Source: Carallia brachiata (lineage: Eukaryota > Streptophyta > Magnoliopsida > Malpighiales > Rhizophoraceae). From it: 64,000 bases of DNA. The translations under genes and the position numbers were made by a program. The stretch covers positions 124,001 through 188,000 of the forward strand of contig JADCRB010000048.1 in NCBI GenBank assembly GCA_021464245.1. The letters are read 5' to 3'. Positions 54,796 through 64,000 of the stretch are shown here, piece after piece; position 1 is the stretch's first letter; the number at the start of each line of letters is the position of its first letter. The notes under the pieces are model-generated. The model was given only the letters and a program-made list of their open reading frames with translations. It ran no database searches and was not told where the DNA came from.

Positions 54796-56870
54796 GCCAC
54801 TTGCTACCTAAGCATATGGTCTGAGTAATTGGTCTTGGCTAGGCTACCTAAATAGGACCGGTCTAGAGCATATGGATCAGCCTAGTTTATTCTTTTCTTT
54901 CAGTTAAAGTTACAATGGAATGGAAACACTTGTGTAGCCCTCTCAAACAACAAAGAACTCCATTCCTAGTGGGTCCAACCGAGACTATTATCCAATGCCT
55001 TTACGTTGAAAAAAGGTTCCTCACAAACCATAGTCACCACTCACCATGGAATAATTTAACTAATTTTGTAACAATTTATATATATATTCCAATGGATTAG
55101 AAAAGAAGTAAAGAACTACGTGCAACCAGGCTATGAATGGAAGCAAGTATCGCAGCAAAAGCTAACAAATCTGTTTTATTTATTTAACTCATTCGAAAGT
55201 CACTTGACCCAACCTATATTAATTGAAAACTCATAACTCGTTACGTACGAAATTAAAATAATCCAAATAAATCTAAAATATGATTGACTTTAAATTTTAT
55301 TAACTCAAAAATCAAATAACTCAAATCTAAATAAAATGAAACTTGAATAACTTGCAAGACAAAATTTGATAAATCTGAAATGTGATGTGACCAAAACTAA
55401 CTTTCACACCTAAAACACCTAATATTAAAATGATCCAAGACCAAAATATCGCAGCCCATACCCCCCCGTTTGCCAAACCAATGGAGGGGCGGCAATGCGA
55501 TTTGCGAAGTCACCAAATTAAACAAATAGAATAATATTCGTTATAGGAAAATGGCACCTGAGCAATATGACGAGGAAAAAACAAATGGTAAGATGAAAAT
55601 TAATAAAAAAATGGTCCCTATGAAAAATAGTTTGAATAATCCCATCGCGATTATGTTAGAATGATAACCAACATATTCTTTTGGAATTAGAAAACGTTTG
55701 GTCACGTCCGCCTGGACCATTGGAATGTTCGGCGAGGCTGATCACGGACATATTCCCGTGCACCAATTTGATCGTTGGACCAGAAATTGACAACTCAATA
55801 GTTGTGTATGACATCCGACGATCAAGTTGATTGAAAGTGTCGACACACGCCCGATCAAATTTAAGATAATTCACTTTAGATTCGAGTTATTTCAAATGAA
55901 TTAAATTATTTTTATGTCGAGTTATATTCTATTTTATTTTAAAGTTAGTGGTTTAGATTTCGATCAACCTGTAGATTAACAAGTTATATCAAGTTTTATT
56001 TTTCGTACACATTACACACACACACATGTTTATACAAGCACAAAATTTTTAAAATATTATAAATATAAAAAATGAACAATTAGATAAATATAAGATCTAA
56101 AGTTATTATCAAATGTTAAATCTACATAAAAAATTTGTGAATTAAATGCAATATATGTTTGTAACATATAAAAATAAGGTAGTATGCATATATAATAAAA
56201 ACATACTCGTGTTTATATAAAATAAAATAATAAAGTATAAAAGAAGAAAATATTAAATAATAAACTTATCTTGCTTTTCAAATGAATATTCATAAGATTC
56301 ATAATAAAAACAGTAACAATCATACTCTTTTGTACATAAAATCTATTACTTAAATACTATAATCTTTTATTTTACTTTTTTTTTCTTCTCGTAAGGAAAT
56401 ATATATATATATAAAAAAGCTAAGTCACGAAAGCTGCCTATTGGGCCAAGTTTGACTCTAAATTATTGGGTCATTTGAATTAAGGTTATGTTCGAGTCAG
56501 GTCCAGATCAGGGAAGGTGGTCGAAACTAAAGAAGAAAAAATTGGCGAGGTGGTGTTGATGTGATTAACCTATCGGCTTCTATTTCATTAAAGCTATTGC
56601 TTCTCTAAATATCATCAAACTTAATCAGCCTCGGTTCTCATCAAGTCTTCAAAATATACAAGGTTACCGTATGTGGAAGCAGAATGATCAAAAAATGGGC
56701 CGCTAAGCCACGAATCTGAACGCAGAAAAGATAATTTGGTTTTCAATGCGTACCTCACTACCATTGATACCTCCACCATAGCATGGTTTAAAGCTGACAA
56801 TGTGCTTTAAAAACAGTGTCCAGTATCCGGCAACTCGAGCATAATTCTCAACAATGGCTCTTCACTGAAG
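54796..56870. other. Cyclin promoter and AT-rich intergenic DNA
   Basis: Cyclin upstream region, then AT-rich DNA with poly(AT) runs. The open frame at 55656-55874 (minus) lacks any recognisable family feature. No gene was supported. Confidence 0.55.
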
Positions 56871-59800
56871 CAACCTCCTGCAAAAAAAGAGGCTTGTGGG
56901 TTAGTGGTTCATTCATGGTACTATATCCAGTTTTTCCTAAATGAGTGAGCATAAACCAGGATGTAGACACATTTGCATTCATTTGGCTTGAAAAAAAAAA
57001 AAAATGCAGGACAATAGAGAAGAAGCATGGAAGTCAGGGAAGTTTCTGGTTGCCTGAGCACCACAGACACTCCCACGAGATAACAATGACAATATCATCA
57101 GACCTACACTAATGAAAATTACAATGCACAAGTTACGATCATCATGAAGTCTTCAGTTTTTTAGTTAGTCCTACAACCAATTATATGCACTCAATATGAC
57201 TTACCAGAACATCCCAATCAGGAGGTAAACAAACCCCCTTTAACTTCCACCAGCTAGCTGCAAGCAGGAGATAATGATGATTTACCATAAGGTCAAAGCA
57301 GTTCTAAGACCTTAAGGTAGTACAAAAAAAAAAAAAAAAAAAAACAGTCCATAACATTATTCTTCCGGCTATATATAATAAGGTAGGTTCGTAGAAATAA
57401 AAAAACTAACAAACTTGAATCCCCAGAAAGAAAGTTAAAAGCAACAACAAGATTAATAGGATAATACTGCAAGACTTTTGATTTGGAGATGTTGGAAAGC
57501 TATATTATACAACCAAGAATATGTTTTGAGGTGAAATTCACAAAAATTCAACCATATTGACGGAAAAATAAAACAATCCAACCTAAAAAAATGAAAATGA
57601 CCGCCTTCGCGTCTTCCCCAATGCCATATTCTTTTCTCAAAGTCACTACGCAAAAAATTTCTTTCTATAGAGCATATCATACGTGATCCATGGATGAAAA
57701 ATTTTATCTTTTCTAACAAATCTACAAGCCAAACATCTTCTTTAGATCTTGTGCAATCTCCTCATAATAAGAGTTATATTATCAACATCATGGAGAGCCA
57801 CTGCAAAATAATAATTGCAAATGCTAAACATGCTTTATGTCTGCACCATGGAGACTAAAAGACAGCAGCCATATTTGCAGTTACAGACTACATAATTCAA
57901 CAACAAAGGACTACCTTTACAATAAGGAGTGAAACTCAGCAAAAAAGACAAAATCAAAAACTAAATGACATAGAAAAGGAAAATACAGAAGTGTACTTGT
58001 ACTAATGTGCTAGGGCAGTATTCTGGGGAAAGAATTGGAAATTTGAAATAAAAGGTAGTCCTTGGCAATCTGCCATCAGGCAACCATACAAAACATGAGG
58101 GATGTTACAGTTGGTACTAGATGTAAAAAAACAAAAAAAGTCTTTTAGTCAGTCTTAACCAAAAAAAATCTGTCAAGAAAGGAGCACTCTGGGGTCCTAA
58201 AACAGACTGTCAAGGGAAACTAAATCAATCCCTGAGCATATCTCTGGTAGAATGGAATAAAAAAAAAAATTTAGTCACATTATATGTCTGTCAAATTAAT
58301 GATCAAATTTCAATATGCATTTCCCTCTATTTGAATGTCTGTAGTAAAGATTAATATTACCCTAAAAATACCAGATTTACCTACAACACTTGCTTTGGTA
58401 TTTTCAAATAATATAGTATAAAAGATCTCTACATTTTCTTTTCATCTCTACAAAGTTGAAAAATGATAAAAGACTCCAAAACGACATCTTTTCCCAAAAT
58501 AAACACATATATACAAAGTACGAAAGCAGATACAAAAATAAGCCTTTTGGCCACAACAAGACAGCTCATGAATTTAATGGGATCACTGGGATAGCAAAAA
58601 CATTGTCCCTTTTAACCCTGTCTGTTTTTTACCTACCTACATTCTTAAGAATGATTTTTAGATAGCGCAAAGGGGGTCTATATTTATATTTCCCTTGTCA
58701 CTCTCCCTCCCTCCCCTTACGGCTTATCTTTCTCTACAAGATATAATGATTTTGTCTTCCATTTCATTATGCACTCTTTGTACTTCAATGCCTTACCTCC
58801 AGGATTATTATCTTCCTCCTAGGTTGTAGCAAGAAAAATAACAGTGGTAAAAGATGGTGGCAAAACATGTTTTACTCTGTGCACAACTGCCTTGCAATGA
58901 CATTGGATAAAAATAGATTGACAGGAGAGACACTGAACTTTCCTAAATCACAGCCTATGTGTTAATGGTCAATACTAGGAAACACAGAGTGGGAACCAAA
59001 TGATAAGAAACAATTAAACCACAAGCATAATTATGTGTCAAAGGGATATTCAACACAAACATCATAAAGTACTGATTCCAGGTAGTTTAAATGTCACCTG
59101 GAAAACAACTGAGGGATGGTGATATCCAGCATCCACCACATACCCTGCATATAAAAATTCCCAGGTGCCAAATTTTTAATTAAGAAGATAACTATGGTTT
59201 TCAGAAATGTAATATTTTTCAGAAGAATTCATGATGAACCAAAAAGAAAATTTAGACCAGCCTTCAAAATCTAGAGGCTGTTAACCTCTAGAGGTACCAA
59301 AACCCTCAAAACTAAAGTTTATGCCAGGTCAGCGACATTGACCAGTACAATGGCATATTGAGTTCCACTTTGCTTAAACATCCTGATTAATTTTCCAAAT
59401 TCAAGCTAGAAACTCAATGTTCTTCAGACGATTATATATGAGGTATTGTGTTTTTGCACATCATCAAACTTTTACAAAGTTGCTTCACCTTATCATCCAT
59501 GTTATAGACATGTACTTATTGTAGCATCTCAATTCAGTGATTTTAGAGCAGAAAATAATGCACCCCTACCAGTTCACAAACTTCCAAATTTTGAAGCAGA
59601 TTCTAGAAAGTTCCAAAACATGAGTTTTCATGTAAGTCTTAAGTCACAAAATTCTGTCACACAGAAATCAACAGTTGAGAGCAAGGTTCTTATTTTGAAG
59701 TAGATGAAAGAAGCTACCTGAAGTTGGGTACACAAAAAACATACATGCCAGTGTTATAGCTACCTGACATGCAACGGAAGCAGCATCTGAAACTTGTTTA

Positions 59801-62800
59801 AAGAAGATTTAGAACATGCCTGATGTTTAAAGGTGTTACTGCAGCACCATCTTTTCAACCATAGAAAACTCCTTTGAAAACTTTAGAATCTGGGAACAGA
59901 ATACGGTACTATTGCAACACCTTAATATAGACTCCTATTACAATTGCACTGCAGAGGCATCTAAAAACCATAATGTTACCAGTCAGCAATGAGAAAATGA
60001 AGCACAAACTTACCTACAACTTACTTGGTAATTGTCCTCGATTCAATTCAGTCATAAAGTAAAAGAGCTTAGTTACACATATTCCACTTGATAGCAAAAG
60101 ACCCATGCAACACTACCACAAATATGTAAATAACTGAAATAATTAAGGCAGTCCTATGAATATGCCTTGAGTCTTACCCATCTGAATGGTCAAAAAAGAG
60201 AGGAAAGCAGTGTCCAGGTACCAATCTCTGCCTACACACCACAGCTTTTTCCTCAATCAAAACACCTCTCACATCAAGGAAATAAGACTCACAAAAAGGT
60301 TCACTTAAGCCACTAGTTCTTCTCGACTAAGGACCAACAAACTAATAGAAATCAAATTACCTCAGAACAAATAGCATATGTAATACCAAACTGCTGGTAA
60401 AAGTTTGTATACTACATGAATTTAGATATATATGTCGTCATAGACATAAAGCGAAGAAGAAATAAATTGGCTCTGTAGCTATCAATTCAAAAAGAAAATG
60501 CAGCCGCTACACAAGTGGATCAAAGAACCTAGCCCTGTTGTTACACTTGCTTGAAATGGCTTAAGCAACATAAGATGTATTTAATTTGAGTCAATTAGAT
60601 ACTAAGGTGATATCTCACTGGCATGTTTAGCATTTTCTTTCCATTAAGACACCATTTTTTTCCCCAAACCAACAACATTTGGCAACAAATATTATAAAAA
60701 AGCTTAAATGGCAATAAGACTAGCCAGTATACATCCAAGATTACTTCGAAACTTATTGTACTTTACTACAGGAAGTGGTGCAAAAGAAAGCATTTAAACA
60801 GATTTCAACCTTTACTGGAGTGAACAATTGCTGGCCAAGCCCTTCAATGGTTAGATCTACTTGGTACTTCTGAATGTCCAATACAGGCTCCGCTTAAGTC
60901 CCTGATCAACCACAACAGCCTATGCTTCAAAAAAGACAGACTTTAAGTTTAAGTTACTCTTAGATCTTAATTATGTATACAACTGTAACTAAATCTCATT
61001 TGCCAGTGCACCAAGGGCCTGTTGCGAAAAAATTTTTATGGCTCTTGTACCAAAAAACCCTAGGGAGAAAGATAAATACAAATAAAGAAGTGCTGCTTAT
61101 GCCCAAAAAGTGTTGCAGGTCAAATTAAATTAGAGAAAATTGAATAGAAAAGCAATCTACCTCATGATTGGCAGAAACAAACGATTGAAAAAAAGATATA
61201 AAATAAGATTCAGGTCATCACTCCATTCCCAAATCTGCAATTAAACATAAATACAGTTTGTTCAAAAACCACAGACTCGTTAAAGAATGCTAAAAGAAAA
61301 GGTAGTATTAGTTGTTAAATATTAATTAAGGGGAATAAATAGTTGTTGGAATAAAAATTTTATTCAGAACTGATGAATAGATCAGTTCAGAGTCTCTTAT
61401 GATGGCACTCTTGTCCAAAGACACCCCGCGAAACTACAAGTAACAGATGGATAAAGAACTCTCAACTGAAATGACTAACTTAACCAGAATTGACTTAATT
61501 ATCCAATTACTTGGACAAATAATGGAACGATTGAAAGAATATGTGAAGAAAATGAAGAACTATCAAACATTATTGGTATAGTTGAAACAAAGTCAGAGGT
61601 TATTCTTTTGTTGCGTTAAAAAGTCTGTCCAAACTTCATCTCGGCTCCAGCTTTAGAATCACGAAAACACAGATCTGAACACTAAAGATTGTTTTGACCC
61701 CAAAAGTCCTCCATTTCAGTTCAAAGAAATTAACAGGAAATATTGTTTTGACTCTCAAGAAGTTCTCTTTTAGATTGTTTGATTAAAAATGAAGAAGAAA
61801 AATCAGAAAGAGAATTGCAGAAGTATAAGAGGCCACTCACAGGGTATAAGTACTGAACACCAGCAGGGTTTGCAATAAGGAAGCAAGAAAATGGAGCAGA
61901 TTAAAGAATATTCGCATGTGTTGGAGCAAAACAAGACCAGCAAGTTTGAATGAAAACACAATCTTAAGCACATAGCAAGCCCAAGAACAAATGATGGTCA
62001 CAGACAAGTAAAGCCAGTTGCCTATAATCTAATAATCATAACCGGGAGTAAGAGTAACTACACACAGTTCTTTCATGCAAACGAAAGCACCATGACAGCA
62101 TTAACACATGTTCTACCATGTCATCAACAGAAACACAAAACAAACTATACTATATTACCTGAAAGGGACCGCTAATCAGACACACAGTTCAAAATTGAAC
62201 ACACAACCTTGAAAACAACAGGATAACACAAACTAAAGCACCATGGTAGCATTGATGCATGATCTACTACATTATCAACAGAATTAGAAAATAAGTTACG
62301 GTATATTACCTGAAAGTGACCACCAATTAGATAACAATGCTCAAAAATTGGAAACCCCTTCAAAACAGATGGAGTCATAACTGCCTTTCAAAATCTGCAA
62401 TCAAACATAATGACTGTTAGAAGACTGGAAACTCGTTTAAAGAATGTTGAAAAAGGGTAATATCAGTTCTTAAATGTTAACTAAGAGGATGAACAATTGC
62501 CAGAATAAAATATTTTTTCAGAGCTGAAGAATAAGATAAGTTCACAGAGTCTCTTCTGATGACATTCTTGCCCAAAGACATCCAACATAACTAAACATAA
62601 CAGACGGATATCTATAGGGCCATAATCAAACAAGAATGGCTTAATTATCCAATTACACGGACAAGGAAAAGAAAGGAAACGGAACAGATGAAAAAACGTC
62701 CCAAGAAAATAAAGAACTCTTAACCATTACTGAAATTAAGAACAACCAATATCTACTGTTGAAACCAAAATCAAAGATTTATTCTTTAGTTGCGCTAAAG

Positions 62801-63140
62801 ATTCTGTCTGACTTTCTATCTTAATTTCAACTTTAGTTTCAAGAAAATAAAGAACTGAACATTAAAGATTGCTTTGACCCAAACAAAACCTAGTTTTCAG
62901 TTTGAAGAACTCAAAGACAGAAAATATCATTTTGACTCTCAAGGAAGCTCTGTTTTAGCTTGCTTAATCAAAGAAGTAGAAGAAGAAGAAGAAGTAGAAA
63001 GGCATTCACAGAAGAATAAAAGGCATGTATGGAAGCATAACCAGTGGGGGTTAAATCCGAAACTAAAAAAGATCAGACTTTTGTTGTAGCAGATTCAAGA
63101 AAATAAACAATTAAAGCCTACAAAAAAGAATCTTTAGACG
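56871..63140 (-). other. Possible spliced minus-strand transcript, no protein identified
   Basis: No long reading frame exists, but several minus-strand segments have good splice consensus at both ends. Examples are 59144-59098 (acceptor ATGCAG, donor GTGACA; one frame reads YVVDAGYHHPSVVFQ) and 57257-57205 (acceptor TTGCAG, donor GTAAGT; one frame reads WWKLKGVCLPPDWDVL). Another possible exon near 62330-62395 has GATTGCAG and CAG/GTAATA edges. They may be small coding exons, UTR exons of a gene extending beyond the right edge, or chance. I recognise no family. Confidence 0.25.
61195..63000. repeat. Diverged direct duplication (about 1.2 kb period)
   Basis: The stretch from about 61230 to 61800 aligns with about 62390 to 62990. 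Shared landmarks in order include AATCTGCAATTAAACATAA / AATCTGCAATCAAACATAA, AAAGAATG..AAAA, GAGTCTCTTATGATG / GAGTCTCTTCTGATG, CCAAAGACA and TTTGACTCTCAAG. Between them a smaller repeat occurs: GAAAGCACCATGACAGCATT (62084) against AAAGCACCATGGTAGCATT (62236), both ending before TATATTACCTGAAAG. Confidence 0.7.
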
Positions 63141-63145
63141 CCTAA

Positions 63146-63625
63146 CAGTATTTGGATAAAATACTTGATAGGGAGGAAAGTGAGGGAGAGGAAAGTGGAG
63201 GAAAAGATTATTAGAGGAATAGAATATTTTCTATCATCTCTTGTATTTGGAAAGAGGTGATGGGAGAAAGGAAAATTATAAATTCTATTGTTTAGAAACG
63301 GTGAAAAGTGTAGGAAAGGAATATAAAATGTGTTGAAATAACAATTTTATCTTTCATAATAAATTTTATTAAGATATTTTATTTAGGTAAAATTATAATT
63401 TTTAAATTATATAAAAATAATTGAGTCATTTAATAAATTTAATAGAAAAACTAACAACTTTTCTCCCATTTTTTAGAGGATTGGTTTTGATAGGATAGGG
63501 AGAATTAGGAAAATTAGAAACTTTCTTCTCCCTCACTTTTCAAATATTTTTCAAATACAACAATTTACTTTATTCCTCTCATTTTCCTCTCTCTCTCCCA
63601 ACTTTCCCCCCTCTCAAACACAGTG
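63146..63625. mobile_element. Tourist-like MITE near the right edge
   Basis: TAA flanks both ends (63143-63145 and 63626-63628). Left end CAGTATTTGGATA and the reverse complement of the right end CACTGTGTTTGAGAGG are imperfect inverted repeats, both followed by GGGAGGAAAG / GGGGAAAG and GGGAGAG purine stretches. 480 bp, AT-rich core, non-coding. Confidence 0.6.
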
Positions 63626-63628
63626 TAA

Positions 63629-64000
63629 AGAACCTTCTTGGTGCTTTATCTTGTTTCATACTAAGGAAGAAGCAAAAAGGCAAAAAAAATTTAAAAAAAA
63701 AAAAGGAGAAGGAACAGAGAATAATAGAGGGCATTCACAGATTGTGAAATCTTGACGACCCCAACGAGATTGACGATGAATAGGGGGAAGCCAGACTTGC
63801 TTGAACAACTCAATAATTTTTGCTCCTAGGAACAACAGCAACGGCTACGTCAAGGAGCAGAGAGGCACACTGTGCCCGGCACGGAGGAAAGAGGAAAGAG
63901 GAAAGAGGAAAGAGGCAAGAGGACTCCATCGCAAAGGAGAGGAGATGTCTTTGGAGATGGAGACACAATCCACAGACCAATATCAAAAACAGAAGAATAG
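63629..64000. other. Right-edge sequence with GAGGAAA minisatellite
   Basis: GC content rises. A 7-bp unit (GAGGAAA) is repeated about four times at 63884-63912. On the minus strand this could be the 5' or 3' UTR of a gene beyond the window. No reading frame is supported. Confidence 0.4.

Noticed and set aside
57740..57805. Minus-strand segment reading ALHDVDNITLIMRRLHKI then stop, reminiscent of PP2C C-termini
   Set aside because: Too short, and no other phosphatase exon or motif (DGH, DG, GD) is visible in the region.

Overview
The window is nuclear DNA of a flowering plant, most likely a eudicot. It has AT-rich intergenic DNA, genes with many short GT-AG introns, and protein families typical of angiosperms: AMI1 amidase, an At2g24960-type Myb/SANT-like protein, a CLE peptide, a U/P-type cyclin and a plant Miro GTPase. 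The species cannot be named from sequence alone. No CRISPR array, rRNA gene or intact autonomous transposon was seen.

Region 1 (about 1-6,330) is one plus-strand gene for a Myb/SANT-like (MSL) DNA-binding protein with six repeat modules. At least six single-base losses interrupt its reading frame.

Region 2 (about 5,400-38,300) dominates the window. It is a decayed tandem array whose ancestral unit was [3' part of the MSL gene, plus] - [AMI1 amidase, plus, nine exons] - [SDR aldehyde reductase, minus, convergent]. There are five AMI1 copies: 1, 2, 4 and 5 have open frames and copy 3 is a pseudogene. The SDR is complete only in unit 5, where it has a plastid-type N-terminus. SDR-1 lacks exon 1, SDR-2 is a pseudogene, and units 3 and 4 keep only the last exon and 3' flank. 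Two truncated MSL tails precede AMI1-2 and AMI1-3. A frameshifted cation/calcium exchanger pseudogene sits between units 4 and 5. The promoters carry different insertions (foldback and Tourist-like MITEs, a SINE-like element), and one intron carries a micro-inversion. AMI1 is known to convert indole-3-acetamide to auxin (IAA), and the SDR family reduces reactive aldehydes, so the array may affect dosage of a minor auxin route and of carbonyl detoxification.

Region 3 (about 38,300-48,000) is gene-poor. It holds a two-exon GPI-anchored protein gene of the At3g06035/At5g19250 type (39,894-40,821, plus), a CLE27-like peptide precursor (43,408-43,659, minus), and several MITEs and SSRs.

Region 4 (48,008-54,795) holds a 14-exon mitochondrial Rho GTPase (MIRO1-like, plus) with two single-base frame breaks, and a convergent two-exon cyclin U2/P3-type gene (minus).

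Region 5 (54,800-64,000) has no gene I can name. It contains possible spliced minus-strand exons, a diverged direct duplication of about 1.2 kb period, and a Tourist-like MITE near the right edge.
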